NCBI RefSeq assembly: GCF_008056315.1
Contig: NZ_VRKQ01000010.1
Span: 1,116,001 to 1,180,000, forward strand
Origin: Seonamhaeicola maritimus
GTDB lineage: Bacteria > Bacteroidota > Bacteroidia > Flavobacteriales > Flavobacteriaceae
Direction of reading: 5' to 3'
DNA length: 64,000 bases
Within the stretch, counting starts at the first letter, position 1. Every line of letters begins with the position of its first letter. The notes under the pieces were generated by a model, which saw only the letters and a list, made by a program, of their open reading frames with translations, had not been told where the DNA came from and ran no database searches. Positions 36,395 to 46,811 of the stretch are shown piece after piece. Position numbers and translations under genes: made by a program.

Positions 36395-36414
36395 TTTAGT
36401 GACAATAATTTTAG

Positions 36415-36422
36415 TACATTTG
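36415..36422 (+). promoter_or_regulatory. Candidate promoter -7 box of ruvA-sprA
   Basis: TACATTTG fits TAnnTTTG and lies 23 bases before the ruvA start. The -33 position is AT-rich without a clear TTG. Confidence 0.45.
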
Positions 36423-36444
36423 GTTAGTTAAGGGATTACAATAA

Positions 36445-37026
36445 ATGATCACACACATACAAGGAAAGCTCACTGAAAAAAACCCAACACATGTTGTTAT
36501 TGATTGTAACGGAGTGGGCTACATGATTAATATTTCATTACATACATTTTCTCAAATTCCAGATAATGAGCTTTTAAAGTTATACACGCACCTTCAAGTT
36601 AAAGAAGATTCCCATACGCTTTTTGGATTTTCATCTTTAGCAGAACGAGAAATATTTAGGCTTCTTATCTCAGTAAGTGGCATAGGTTCAAGTACGGCTC
36701 GAACAATGTTATCATCCTTAACGCCTAAACAAGTAAGAGAAGGTATTGCAACTGGTGATGTAGCTTTGATTCAATCAATTAAAGGTATTGGGGCTAAAAC
36801 AGCTCAAAGAGTAATACTTGACTTAAAAGATAAAATTTTAAAGATTTACGATATTGATGAAGTTTCGGTATCTCAGGGCAATACCAATAAAGATGAAGCG
36901 TTATCTGCTTTAGAAGTGCTTGGTTTTGCTAAAAAACAGGCAGAACGTGTTGTGGATAAAATTATAGCATCTCAACCAGATGCAAATGTAGAAACCATAA
37001 TCAAACAAGCCTTAAAAAATTTGTAG
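36445..37026 (+). CDS. ruvA: Holliday junction DNA helicase subunit RuvA
   Basis: This 193-residue protein forms the tetramer that holds four-way DNA junctions for RuvB. The N-terminal OB-fold (MITHIQGKLTEKNPTHVVIDCNGVGY) is followed by two helix-hairpin-helix motifs around residues 70-130 (LISVSGIGSSTARTML, IQSIKGIGAKTAQRVI) and the C-terminal RuvB-binding domain (DEALSALEVLGFAKKQAERVV). The protein is complete and of usual length. sprA starts only 6 bases after its stop, so a DNA repair gene and a secretion gene share a transcript. The ruvA-sprA linkage is common in Flavobacteriia. Confidence 0.97.
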   Translation: MITHIQGKLTEKNPTHVVIDCNGVGYMINISLHTFSQIPDNELLKLYTHLQVKEDSHTLFGFSSLAEREIFRLLISVSGIGSSTARTMLSSLTPKQVREGIATGDVALIQSIKGIGAKTAQRVILDLKDKILKIYDIDEVSVSQGNTNKDEALSALEVLGFAKKQAERVVDKIIASQPDANVETIIKQALKNL

Positions 37027-37032
37027 TAGATT

Positions 37033-40000
37033 TTGAATAGAACTAACCTTAAATCTTATTTATCAATAAAGCAATTAACCCTTTTATTATTTGTACTATT
37101 TTATTCTGTGGTTACTTGGTCTCAGCAAACACCTCAAGATTCTGTTAAAACAGGATTTGACAAGGGTAATTTAAAAGCACTAAGACCCAATAGCATTGAG
37201 TCTAAATACACTTATGATGCGCTTACAAACAGGTATATTTATACAGAAAAAATAGGGAGTTTCAATATTAAGTATCCTGTTATTTTAACACCGAAGGAAT
37301 ATTATGAGCTGGTTGCTAAAGAAAGTATAGGGTCATATTACAAAGAAAAAATAGATGCCCTTGATGGTAAAAAAGATGAAGATGGTCAAAAAAATCTATT
37401 ACCTGAGTTTTATGTAAAATCGGATTTGTTTGAAACTATATTTGGCGGAAATACTATAGAAGTGTCTCCGCAGGGGTCTGTTGAGATGGACTTGGGTATT
37501 CTTTTTTCAAAACAAGACAATCCTTCTTTTTCACCTAGAAACAGAAGCAATTTCACATTTGATTTTGATCAGCGTATAAATTTAAGCCTTGTTGGAAAGG
37601 TGGGTACAAGACTTCAGGTAAATGCTAATTATGATACCCAGTCAACTTTTGATTTTCAGAATCTTATAAAATTAGACTTTACACCTTCTGAAGATGATAT
37701 CATCCAGAAGATAGAAGTGGGTAATGTTAGTATGCCTTTAAACAGTTCATTAATTACTGGTGCCCAAAGTCTTTTTGGTGTTAAAACTCAACTTCAATTT
37801 GGGAGAACTACAGTTACAGGAGTATTTTCTGAACAGAAATCTCAAGGGAATACAGTAGTAGCGCAAGGAGGAGGAACCGTTGAGGAGTTTGAATTATTTA
37901 TCAGGGATTATGACGAAAATAGGCACTTCTTTTTAGCGCAGTATTTTAAGGATACCTATGATAGATCGTTAAAAGATTATCCGTTTATTAACAATAGAGG
38001 TTTACAAATTACAAGGATTGAAGTTTGGGTAACTAACAGAAGTAACAGAACAGATAATGTTAGAAATATTGTAGCGCTTCAAGATATTGGAGAATCAAGC
38101 AGTGACCCTGATAAAATAGGTTCTGCCGTTAATATATTTTCTCCTGATGCCTTGCCAGATAATAAAAATAATGCTTTTGACCCTACAGATATTGGAGGAG
38201 CCAACTCTCAACTTACTGATGCTATAAGGGATGTGGCTACGGTACAGTCGGGGTTTTCTATTCCAAATATTAGAGAAGGGTTTGATTATGGTAAATTAGA
38301 AAATGCCAGAAAACTAATTGATGGTCAAGAATATACCTTAAATAGAGAACTTGGGTATATCTCCTTAAACCAACGTTTAAATAATGACGAAGTTTTAGCT
38401 GTAGCGTTCCAATATACTTTGGGCGGAGATGTATATCAAGTAGGTGAGTTTGCAAATGATGGGCTAGAAGCAACAGATGTAACCACTAATAATTCAGGAC
38501 AAGTAACATCTGTGGTAAATACAAATTTGGTTTTAAAAATGCTAAAGAGTAGTATTACTAATGTTGACCAGCCAGTATGGAATTTGATGATGAAAAACAT
38601 CTATGATACCGGAGCCTACAATTTAAGTCCAGATGATTTCAAGTTAAATATCTTTTATAATGAAGCTTCTCCATTAAATTTTATAAAACCTGTTGGAGCC
38701 AGTTTCAATTTAGACATTAATGGCAATCCTGTTACGGGGTCTACACCAGAAGAAAATTTACTTGAAAATGTACCATTACTAAGGGTTTTTAATTTAGACA
38801 AATTGAATTTCAATAATGACCCACAAGCAAAGGGAGATGGTTTTTTTGATTTTTATCCAGGTATTACAGTTATACCAATAAATGGAAAAATAGTATTTAC
38901 TAGTGCAGAACCTTTTGGTGAATATCTTTTTAATGTTTTAGGTGGTGGAAACTATAAAGATGACTTATCATTTAATGAAGATCAACAAAAGTATGTATAT
39001 GACATACTTTATAAAAGTACAAAAACAGCGGCTTTAGAGGAAGTTGAAAAGAATAAGTTCAAATTAAGAGGGCGCTATAAATCGTCTGGAGGAGATGGTA
39101 TCCCTATTGGTGCCTTTAATGTACCTAGAGGGTCGGTAAGGGTAACTGCCGGAGGAAGGGTACTAGTAGAAGGTATTGATTATACCGTAAACTATCAGTT
39201 AGGAAGAGTACAAATTTTAGATGAAGCGCTTAAAGCCTCAAATACACCAATTGAAGTGTCTACAGAAAACAATGCAGTTTTTGGACAACAAACAAGACGT
39301 TTTACTGGGCTTAATATTGAGCATAAGTTTAATGAAGATTTTGTTTTAGGAGCTACACTTTTAAATCTTAATGAGCGGCCAATTACGCAGAAAGCAAATT
39401 ATGGTTCAGAGCCTATAAACAACACTATTTTTGGTATGAATGGGAATTATGCTACTAAAGTTCCTTTCTTAACTCGTTTAGCGAATAAGTTGCCAAATAT
39501 TGATACCGATGCTGAATCAAACCTTTCTTTAAGAGGTGAGTTTGCCTATTTAGCCCCTGGGGCTCCAAAACGTACTAATCTTAATGGAGAAGCTACATCT
39601 TATATTGATGATTTTGAAGGTACTCAAAATGCCATAGATTTAAGAGCACAACAATCTTGGTTTTTGTCTAGTAGGCCATTAGACCTCGCAAACTCTCCTG
39701 GTGATGATAATAATGGTATACAGAATGGTTTTGGTAGGGCCATGTTAAATTGGTATACTGTTGATCCTATTTTTTATAGTTCTCAGCGTCCTGGTGATGT
39801 ATCTGATAATGATATTTCTGATATTTTTACTAGCCGTGTTTTTATTGACGAACTTTTTCCTAATAGAGATTTAGTACAAGGGCAAAACTCTACCATTTTT
39901 ACCTTAGATTTAACTTATTATCCGCAAGAAAGAGGGCCATATAATTTTGACCCAAATGTTGCAAATGGAACAATTAATAATCCATCCCAAAGTTGGGCGG

Positions 40001-43000
40001 GTATTACAAGACAGCTAACATCAACAGATTTAGAGCAGGCTAATGTAGAATATATTGAATTCTGGTTACAAGATCCTTTTCAAGAAAACGCATCAAATCC
40101 CGGTGGTAAATTAGTGTTCAACCTTGGTAATGTTTCTGAAGACATAATCAAAGATGGACGCAAACTTTATGAGAATGGATTGCCCGATGATGGAGATGTA
40201 AGTTTGTTGCTTCCTACAGATTGGGGTACTGTGGTTCCTCAAAATCAATCATTAATTTATGCATTTGATACAACAGGGGACAAAAGAGATAACCAGGATG
40301 TTGGGTATGATGGTTATGATGATGCCGAAGAGGCGGCTGTTTTTGGGGCAAATTTTGGAGCGGATCCCGCAAATGATAACTATACCTACTTTTTAAATGC
40401 TACGGGTAATATTTTTGATCGTTATAAACAATATAATGGAGTAGAAGGCAATACCCCAGACACCTTTACTAATACAGATAGAGGAGCCAATACCCAACCA
40501 GATGTTGAGGATATCAATCGTGATAATACCATGAATACGATTGATAGTTATTTTGAATATGAATTGGATATTACACGACAAAATTTACCACTAGACCAAT
40601 CAGAATTTGAAAACCTTCCGAGTACTAATCCCTTAAAGGAATTTTTAAGAGATTTTAAAGAAAGACCAAGGACGCTTCCTAATGGTGATACTAAAAATGT
40701 AAGATGGTATCAGTTAAGAATTCCTGTTCAAGGAAGTCATGTAAAAGCTGTTGGAGGAATAAATGATTTAAGATCGGTTCGTTTTGCTAGAATTTTCCTA
40801 AAAGAGTTTACTGAAAAAACAGTATTCAGATTTGGAACATTAGATTTAGTTAGAAGTGACTGGAGACGTTACAATCAAGCTTTAGATAAAAACGACCCTA
40901 CACCTGAAGATAGTCAGACTAGCTTTTCTGTTGGTGTTATTGGTACTATTGAAAATGAAGGAATCTATAAACGACCACCGGGGATTGAGCCAGAAGAGTT
41001 GTTTAATAACAACACCGTAATTGAGCAAAATGAACAATCTTTAGTAACCAAAGTCTGTAATTTAGAAATTGAAGACTCTAGAGCGGTGTATAAAAACATA
41101 AACATTGATATGCGTCAGTTCAAACGGTTAAGAATGTTTATGCATGCCGAGGACGATGAAAATGGTGGTTTAGCCAGTGACGAATTAGTAGGTTTTATTC
41201 GTATTGGAAATGATCTTAATGATAACTTTTATCAAATTGAATTGCCTTTGCAGGTTTCTACTTCCACAACTAGGGAAGGGCTTTGGCCAACAGAAAACGA
41301 AATTAATTTGCCAATAAGTTTATTAGGTGATATTAAAGCGCAAGGTATTTCAGACATGACTTTGACTAATGAAGATCCTACCTTTTACGATGTTGTTGAT
41401 GGTGAAATTGTACCTGTAAATGATCCATTTTCAGGCTATGTAATTGGTCAACATCGTATTGGTATAAAAGGAAATCCTAATTTTGGAGATGTTAGAACCC
41501 TTATGGTGGGTGTTAAAAATGTAACCAATAGAAATGATGTTTGTGCGGAAGTTTGGTTTAATGAACTTCGTTTATCGGATATGGATAATGAAGGTGGTTG
41601 GGCTGCTGTAGTGAGTATGGATGCCAATGTTGCAGATTTTGCAACTATAAGTGCTACAGGAAGACAAAGTACTGCTGGATTTGGGGCTATAGAGCAAGGG
41701 CCTAGTCAACGAAGTTTAGAAGATGTAAAACAGTATGATGTTGTGACAAATGTACAGGTAGGACAATTACTGCCAAAAAAATGGGGTGTTCAGATACCTT
41801 TTAACTATGCGCAAAGCGAAGAGCTGATCACTCCAAAATATGATCAATTTTATAAAGATTTAACTTTAGAATCTCGTTTAAATGCTGCTAGCAGCAATGA
41901 AGAGAAAGAAACCATAAAACAACAATCTGAAGACTATACTAAACGGCAAAGTATAAACTTTATTGGGGTTAGAAAGGTTAGAACATCAGAGGAGCAAACT
42001 CCAAGGTTTTATGATGTTGAGAATCTTACTTTAAATTATTCTTACAATAAGGTTGAACACAGAGATTTTGAAATTGAAAACTCCGTAAATAAAATGGTTA
42101 GGGTGGGTGCAAATTACGCTTTCAATTTTAATCCTATTAAAGTAGAACCATTTAGAAAAAACGACTCTCTTTTCACCAATAAATACTGGAAGATTTTAAA
42201 GGATTTCAATTTCAATTTATTACCATCTAGTTTCACGGTCAATACTGATATTAACAGGCAGTTTAATAGACAAAAGTATAGAGAGATTGATTTGGGAGGA
42301 TCAAATATTGGTATTGAAGAATTATTTAGAAGAAATTACAGCTTTGATTTTCAATATACCATTAATTATAACCTAACAGATGCCTTACAGCTAAATTTTA
42401 CGGCTGCTAATAATAACATTGTTAGAAATTATTTTAAAAATGATGATTTAATTAGTGGAGAGCAAGATGAAAATTTAGATGTTTGGGATGGTTTTTTCGA
42501 TGTTGGAGACCCGAACAGACAAACACAAAATCTAGGCTTAACTTACCAACTACCGTTAAATAAAATACCAACTTTAAGTTTTATTGATGCCACATACCAA
42601 TATAATGGTACATTCAACTGGCAAAAAGGATCAGATTTATATGGAAATATAGAATTGAATGGGCAAACTTATAATTTAGGAAATAACGTTTCAAATTCTA
42701 ATGTGCATAATATCAATGCTTCGTTAGATATGAATAGCTTCTATAAGTATATTGGGTTAGTTAAGAAACCAGTAAGGAATGTTAGAAGAGCGGCAAGTGC
42801 TGGGCCTCCTGGAGTTAATGCTAATAGCACCAATCAAAAAAGACCTAAGAATAAATCAGTTACAAAAGCATTAAATGCAGGTGTTGATATATTAACAAGT
42901 GTTAAAAGAATTCAATTTAATTATTCAGAAAATAACGGAACCTTTTTACCAGGTTATACACAAACACCTGGGTTTATTGGAACTTTAAGACCTACAACTG

Positions 43001-44274
43001 GGTTTACCTTTGGTAGTCAAAGCGATATAAGATATTTAGCAGCAAGAAAAGGGTGGTTGACATTATTTCCAGAATTTAATCAGCAGTATACAACTACTCA
43101 TGATAAGCGCTTTGACTATGCAGCAACCTTAGAACCCTTTAGAGACCTTAAAATAGATATAGTTGGAAATAGAGCGTATTATGAAAATTACAGTGAAAAT
43201 TATAGAGTTGATAATGTAGGTGGGGTTTTTGAGTATCAATCCTTAACACCTAATACTTTTGGTAATTTTAGCATATCTACACTTCTGATAAAAACCGCCT
43301 TTAGTAAAAGTAATGAGACAATTTCTGAAGCGTTTAATGAGTTTAGAGCAAATAGATTAAAAATAGCTGAACGATTGGCTGAAAGGTTTTATGGCAATAC
43401 AAGTTATACCAGAAACCCCAATGATGGTTTCCCATTAGGTTTTGGCAAAAATAACCAGAAGGTTTTATTGCCAGCATTTTTAGCAGCTTACCAAGGTAAA
43501 GATGCTAATAGTTCAAATTTAACGGCATTTAGAGATATTCCAATTCCTAACTGGGACTTAAAATATACCGGTTTTATGAAATTTAATTGGTTTAAAAAAC
43601 GATTTAAACGTTTTTCATTAACGCATGGGTATCGTTCGGGGTATACCATTGGTCAATTTAGGACTAATTTGAATTTGAATAAGAATCCTGCCGATAATGA
43701 AGCTCCAATACCAGAAGTTGATTATGCTAATCAACCTCAAGAAGCACTAGATCAATCTGGGAATTTCAAAAACGATCGTCTTTTTAGTAGTGTTAATTTG
43801 GTAGAATCATTCAGCCCGCTTGTGAGATTAGATTTTGAAATGAAGAATTCAGTAAAAATTTTAGCTGAAATAAAGAAGGATAGAATGCTATCCTTAAGTT
43901 TTGACAATAATTTATTGACAGAAGTTTTGGGAGATGAATATACTTTAGGGCTTGGTTATAGAATTAAAGATTTACGTATTAGATCCAATTTGGCTGGACC
44001 TCAAAAACGAATTGTTAGTGATTTAAATATGAAGGCAGATATCTCAATTAGAGATAACAAAACCATCATTAGATATTTAGATCTAGAGAATAATCAGGTT
44101 ACTTCTGGTCAAACTATTTGGGGTTTAAAGTATACAGCAGATTATGCCTTTAGTAAGAGCCTAACAGGAATCTTTTATTTTGATTATGCTTTCTCAGAAT
44201 ATGCCATTTCAACTGCTTTTCCGCAAACAACTGTTAGGTCAGGTTTAACACTAAGGTATAATTTTGGAAATTAG
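37033..44274 (+). CDS. sprA: SprA, outer-membrane translocon of the type IX secretion system
   Basis: At 2413 residues this is the largest gene in the window. SprA (Sov in Porphyromonas) forms a 36-strand barrel through which type IX cargo leaves the cell, and it is needed for gliding in Flavobacterium johnsoniae. The N-terminal signal peptide (LLLFVLFYSVVTWSQ) is followed by the typical early segment RPNSIESKYTYDALTNRYIYTEKIG-type region. Later parts include FEGTQNAIDLRAQQSWFLSS and many beta-hairpins, ending in LRYNFGN. Start is a TTG at 37033, 6 bases after ruvA; no nearby ATG gives a better signal peptide. The length matches the family at about 2400 residues. gcvH follows after a separate promoter. 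Confidence 0.96.
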   Translation: MNRTNLKSYLSIKQLTLLLFVLFYSVVTWSQQTPQDSVKTGFDKGNLKALRPNSIESKYTYDALTNRYIYTEKIGSFNIKYPVILTPKEYYELVAKESIGSYYKEKIDALDGKKDEDGQKNLLPEFYVKSDLFETIFGGNTIEVSPQGSVEMDLGILFSKQDNPSFSPRNRSNFTFDFDQRINLSLVGKVGTRLQVNANYDTQSTFDFQNLIKLDFTPSEDDIIQKIEVGNVSMPLNSSLITGAQSLFGVKTQLQFGRTTVTGVFSEQKSQGNTVVAQGGGTVEEFELFIRDYDENRHFFLAQYFKDTYDRSLKDYPFINNRGLQITRIEVWVTNRSNRTDNVRNIVALQDIGESSSDPDKIGSAVNIFSPDALPDNKNNAFDPTDIGGANSQLTDAIRDVATVQSGFSIPNIREGFDYGKLENARKLIDGQEYTLNRELGYISLNQRLNNDEVLAVAFQYTLGGDVYQVGEFANDGLEATDVTTNNSGQVTSVVNTNLVLKMLKSSITNVDQPVWNLMMKNIYDTGAYNLSPDDFKLNIFYNEASPLNFIKPVGASFNLDINGNPVTGSTPEENLLENVPLLRVFNLDKLNFNNDPQAKGDGFFDFYPGITVIPINGKIVFTSAEPFGEYLFNVLGGGNYKDDLSFNEDQQKYVYDILYKSTKTAALEEVEKNKFKLRGRYKSSGGDGIPIGAFNVPRGSVRVTAGGRVLVEGIDYTVNYQLGRVQILDEALKASNTPIEVSTENNAVFGQQTRRFTGLNIEHKFNEDFVLGATLLNLNERPITQKANYGSEPINNTIFGMNGNYATKVPFLTRLANKLPNIDTDAESNLSLRGEFAYLAPGAPKRTNLNGEATSYIDDFEGTQNAIDLRAQQSWFLSSRPLDLANSPGDDNNGIQNGFGRAMLNWYTVDPIFYSSQRPGDVSDNDISDIFTSRVFIDELFPNRDLVQGQNSTIFTLDLTYYPQERGPYNFDPNVANGTINNPSQSWAGITRQLTSTDLEQANVEYIEFWLQDPFQENASNPGGKLVFNLGNVSEDIIKDGRKLYENGLPDDGDVSLLLPTDWGTVVPQNQSLIYAFDTTGDKRDNQDVGYDGYDDAEEAAVFGANFGADPANDNYTYFLNATGNIFDRYKQYNGVEGNTPDTFTNTDRGANTQPDVEDINRDNTMNTIDSYFEYELDITRQNLPLDQSEFENLPSTNPLKEFLRDFKERPRTLPNGDTKNVRWYQLRIPVQGSHVKAVGGINDLRSVRFARIFLKEFTEKTVFRFGTLDLVRSDWRRYNQALDKNDPTPEDSQTSFSVGVIGTIENEGIYKRPPGIEPEELFNNNTVIEQNEQSLVTKVCNLEIEDSRAVYKNINIDMRQFKRLRMFMHAEDDENGGLASDELVGFIRIGNDLNDNFYQIELPLQVSTSTTREGLWPTENEINLPISLLGDIKAQGISDMTLTNEDPTFYDVVDGEIVPVNDPFSGYVIGQHRIGIKGNPNFGDVRTLMVGVKNVTNRNDVCAEVWFNELRLSDMDNEGGWAAVVSMDANVADFATISATGRQSTAGFGAIEQGPSQRSLEDVKQYDVVTNVQVGQLLPKKWGVQIPFNYAQSEELITPKYDQFYKDLTLESRLNAASSNEEKETIKQQSEDYTKRQSINFIGVRKVRTSEEQTPRFYDVENLTLNYSYNKVEHRDFEIENSVNKMVRVGANYAFNFNPIKVEPFRKNDSLFTNKYWKILKDFNFNLLPSSFTVNTDINRQFNRQKYREIDLGGSNIGIEELFRRNYSFDFQYTINYNLTDALQLNFTAANNNIVRNYFKNDDLISGEQDENLDVWDGFFDVGDPNRQTQNLGLTYQLPLNKIPTLSFIDATYQYNGTFNWQKGSDLYGNIELNGQTYNLGNNVSNSNVHNINASLDMNSFYKYIGLVKKPVRNVRRAASAGPPGVNANSTNQKRPKNKSVTKALNAGVDILTSVKRIQFNYSENNGTFLPGYTQTPGFIGTLRPTTGFTFGSQSDIRYLAARKGWLTLFPEFNQQYTTTHDKRFDYAATLEPFRDLKIDIVGNRAYYENYSENYRVDNVGGVFEYQSLTPNTFGNFSISTLLIKTAFSKSNETISEAFNEFRANRLKIAERLAERFYGNTSYTRNPNDGFPLGFGKNNQKVLLPAFLAAYQGKDANSSNLTAFRDIPIPNWDLKYTGFMKFNWFKKRFKRFSLTHGYRSGYTIGQFRTNLNLNKNPADNEAPIPEVDYANQPQEALDQSGNFKNDRLFSSVNLVESFSPLVRLDFEMKNSVKILAEIKKDRMLSLSFDNNLLTEVLGDEYTLGLGYRIKDLRIRSNLAGPQKRIVSDLNMKADISIRDNKTIIRYLDLENNQVTSGQTIWGLKYTADYAFSKSLTGIFYFDYAFSEYAISTAFPQTTVRSGLTLRYNFGN

Positions 44275-44285
44275 AAAATAACAGT

Positions 44286-44315
44286 TTGAATTTATCATTT
44301 GAATAAATACTTTTG
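44286..44315 (+). promoter_or_regulatory. Consensus promoter of gcvH
   Basis: TTG (44286-44288), exactly 19 bases, then TACTTTTG (44308-44315). This is a full match to the flavobacterial -33/-7 pattern, 25 bases before the gcvH ATG. Confidence 0.7.
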
Positions 44316-44340
44316 TGAAAATAATTTAATGATATAACAC

Positions 44341-44721
44341 ATGAATATTCCATCAGAATTAAAATATACTAAAGACCACGAATGGGTTAATATTGAAGGG
44401 GATTTAGCTACAATAGGAATTACAGATTTCGCGCAAAGCGAATTGGGTGATATTGTCTATGTTGAAGTTGAAACAGTTGATGAGACATTAGATGCCGATG
44501 AAGTTTTTGGTACTGTAGAGGCTGTGAAAACAGTTTCTGATTTATTTTTACCTCTTTCTGGTGAAATAGTTGAGTTTAATGATTCATTGGAAGATGAACC
44601 AGAAAAAGTAAATTCGGACCCTTATGGTGATGGATGGATGGTCAAGGTTAAATGTTCAGATCTTTCAGAAGTTGAAGAGCTGATGTCTGCAGATGATTAC
44701 AAAACCTTAATTGGTGCTTAA
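44341..44721 (+). CDS. gcvH: Glycine cleavage system H protein
   Basis: This 126-residue lipoyl carrier shuttles the aminomethyl group between the P, T and L proteins of the glycine cleavage complex. The lipoylated lysine is K63 in the conserved block [12 protein letters not shown], with the upstream [17 protein letters not shown] and downstream [12 protein letters not shown]. Complete and of standard length. The other gcv genes are not in the window, which is normal for Bacteroidota. A consensus promoter lies just upstream and the next gene overlaps its end by 8 to 11 bases. Confidence 0.98.
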   Translation: MNIPSELKYTKDHEWVNIEGDLATIGITDFAQSELGDIVYVEVETVDETLDADEVFGTVEAVKTVSDLFLPLSGEIVEFNDSLEDEPEKVNSDPYGDGWMVKVKCSDLSEVEELMSADDYKTLIGA

Positions 44722-45091
44722 AAAATACGCTTTCTTCATAGCCATTTTATACTCACTTAGTTTGTTAATTGTGAGTTTAATAAAATTTAATAGACTGCCA
44801 GATGTTGGTGTAGATTTTGGCGATAAGATATTTCATTTTTTAACTTATGGGTTATTAACTATTTTATGGTTATATACATTTTTGTATAACTTCAAATTTA
44901 ACTTTAGACACGCTATTTTTACGGCGGCAATTTTATCAATAGTTTTTGGTATAATTATTGAGGTATTACAGGGTAGTCTAACTAGTTACAGAGCATTTGA
45001 TGGTTTTGATGCTTTAGCCAATACATTAGGAGTATTGATAGCATCATTGGCATTATGGGGCAAAAGAAATTTAGGCGTTAAAAACTTATAA
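44714..45091 (+). CDS. VanZ-like family membrane protein
   Basis: This small membrane protein of 125 residues has four hydrophobic segments and the VanZ-like signature [16 protein letters not shown], plus [24 protein letters not shown] near the end. VanZ relatives are widespread; their exact job is unknown, except that VanZ itself gives low-level teicoplanin resistance. The GTG at 44714 overlaps the gcvH stop and is preferred; a TTG one codon earlier (44711) is also possible. The overlap indicates translational coupling with gcvH, a pairing I recall between sprA and remB in Flavobacterium relatives. Confidence 0.85.
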   Translation: MLKKYAFFIAILYSLSLLIVSLIKFNRLPDVGVDFGDKIFHFLTYGLLTILWLYTFLYNFKFNFRHAIFTAAILSIVFGIIIEVLQGSLTSYRAFDGFDALANTLGVLIASLALWGKRNLGVKNL

Positions 45092-45149
45092 TCTCTTGCT
45101 TTTTTGATAAATAAATAGTTATTTTAGCAATCTTGATAAACGATTAATT

Positions 45150-45869
45150 ATGGAACCAAAGAAAAATTCTAAAGCAAATGTAGGACGTAATAGTTCTCTT
45201 TATTTCTTAATAGGTTTGGCATTGATGCTGTTTTTAACAAATTATGCCATTAATTATAAAACCTATGACAAATCAAATATTGACATTGGTCAATTAGATA
45301 TGGATGAGGAGTTGGAAGAAGAAATTCCAATCACAGAGCAAATTCAAACGCCTCCACCTCCACCACCTCCACCAGCAGCTCCTGAGGTTATAGAGATTGT
45401 GGAAGATGAAGAAGAGGTAGAAGAAACCGTAATTGAGTCTACAGAAGTTGATCAAGAAACTGAGATTGTTGAGGTAGAAGAAGTAGAGGTAGAAGAGGTA
45501 GAAGAAGATATAGATGTACCATTTGCAGTTATTGAAAATGTACCAATTTTCCCTGGTTGCGAAAGAGGAGATAACAATGCAAAAAGAGCTTGTATGTCAA
45601 AAAAGATATCTCAGTTTGTAAATAAGAAGTTTAATACGGAATTAGCTAGTGACTTAGGTTTATCTGGAAGACAACGTATTAATGTAATTTTTAAGATAGA
45701 CAAAAAAGGGGATGTTGTTGGTATTAGAGCAAGAGCACCACATCCGGGTTTAGAGAAAGAAGCTAAAAGAGTTATTAGTCAATTACCTAAAATGAAACCT
45801 GGTAAACAACGTGGTAAGCCAGTGAATGTTCCATATTCTTTACCAATTATTTTCCAAGTTCAAGATTAA
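45150..45869 (+). CDS. TonB family energy transducer (first copy)
   Basis: This 239-residue TonB-like protein is anchored by one N-terminal helix (about 17-34). It is followed by an eight-proline run (68-75) and a strongly acidic linker of about 45 residues dominated by E and V. The C-terminal domain (about 125-239) has the Bacteroidota type PIFPGCE...C, with cysteines C137 and C148, and RQRINVIFKIDKKGDVVGIRARAPHPG-type core strands. TonB proteins pass inner-membrane proton energy to outer-membrane transporters such as SusC. The acidic rather than lysine-rich linker is noteworthy. A paralogue follows at 45998 after a strong terminator. Confidence 0.93.
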   Translation: MEPKKNSKANVGRNSSLYFLIGLALMLFLTNYAINYKTYDKSNIDIGQLDMDEELEEEIPITEQIQTPPPPPPPPAAPEVIEIVEDEEEVEETVIESTEVDQETEIVEVEEVEVEEVEEDIDVPFAVIENVPIFPGCERGDNNAKRACMSKKISQFVNKKFNTELASDLGLSGRQRINVIFKIDKKGDVVGIRARAPHPGLEKEAKRVISQLPKMKPGKQRGKPVNVPYSLPIIFQVQD

Positions 45870-45907
45870 GTATTACTTTACTTAGTAAAGGCTAAGTACA
45901 TAAGATA

Positions 45908-45945
45908 AAATCCCGTTACAATTACTGTAACGGGATTTCTTTTTT
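45908..45945 (+). terminator. Rho-independent terminator after the first TonB gene
   Basis: A perfect 13-bp stem (45908-45920 with 45926-45938) has the loop attac, followed by C and six T. It is one of the strongest hairpins in the window. Confidence 0.92.
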
Positions 45946-45997
45946 GGTATACTTATTGCGACTTTATCATAATATTAACATTTAAACTATAATTATT

Positions 45998-46789
45998 ATG
46001 AGAAATCGTAAAGATTCTCACGGACTCATTCGGCAAAATGAGTATTCCGTGAAAAAATCACAAAAGCATGATGCAAATTTACAAAAAAACTCCACCCTTT
46101 ACTTCCAGGTTGGACTAATAGTTTGCCTATTGGTCACCTACGGATTGTTTGAAATGAAGTTTGAAACTAAGACTAAGGAAGTAGCTAGTCTTCCGCCTAT
46201 TGAAGAACCATATAGTATTGATATACCATTGGTGAAGATTGAGAAAAGCGAAATTAAAGAAGCAATTAAGCAAAAGACAGTAACAAAAGCAAAGGATTTT
46301 ATTGAAGTTCCTGATGATACTGAAGTCATTAGAGATATTATTGATATACCTGTTAACCCTGACGATGATAAAAACCCGCCTATTAATCCAGGAGATATTA
46401 TTGTTGATGACATAGAGGAAGAGGTGATCTTGCCCATAGACTTCGTTCATCAAGTACCTGTTTATCCTGGTTGCGAAAACAAAAAGAATAATGATGACAG
46501 AAAAAAGTGTATGTCTCAAAAACTATCAAAACTAATCCAAAGAAGTTTCAACGGTAGTGAGATTGCCTCTGAGTATGGTATATTTGGTAAGCAAAGAATT
46601 ACTGTTCAATTTTTAATTGATAAAACAGGGAAGGTGAAAGATATTAAGACTAGGGCACCACATCCGAAATTAGGAGATGAGGCGCAACGTGTAATTAATA
46701 GAGTTCCCGTAATGCAACCTGGTAAACAAAACAAAAAAACCGTGGGAGTTAGGTATACTTTGCCAATAGTTTTTGATGTTCAAAATTAG
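45998..46789 (+). CDS. TonB family energy transducer (second copy)
   Basis: This 263-residue paralogue of the previous gene has a 32-residue charged cytoplasmic start, one membrane helix (about 34-51), a lysine/aspartate-rich linker and the same C-terminal domain (about 145-263). The cysteines C159 and C171 sit in VYPGCE...KKCMSQKLSKL. The core TRAPHPKLGDEAQRVI matches the first copy residue for residue at many positions, but the linkers share nothing: no polyproline run here. It lies between two strong terminators (45908 and 46812), so it is transcribed alone. Which outer-membrane receptor each copy serves cannot be told from the sequence. Confidence 0.92.
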   Translation: MRNRKDSHGLIRQNEYSVKKSQKHDANLQKNSTLYFQVGLIVCLLVTYGLFEMKFETKTKEVASLPPIEEPYSIDIPLVKIEKSEIKEAIKQKTVTKAKDFIEVPDDTEVIRDIIDIPVNPDDDKNPPINPGDIIVDDIEEEVILPIDFVHQVPVYPGCENKKNNDDRKKCMSQKLSKLIQRSFNGSEIASEYGIFGKQRITVQFLIDKTGKVKDIKTRAPHPKLGDEAQRVINRVPVMQPGKQNKKTVGVRYTLPIVFDVQN

Positions 46790-46811
46790 AGCCAGATAAT
46801 TTTAAAGTCAT

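Noticed and set aside
46127-46519. Long minus-strand frames opposite the second TonB gene
   Set aside because: The plus-strand TonB gene has clear family motifs; the antisense peptides are low-complexity and match nothing.
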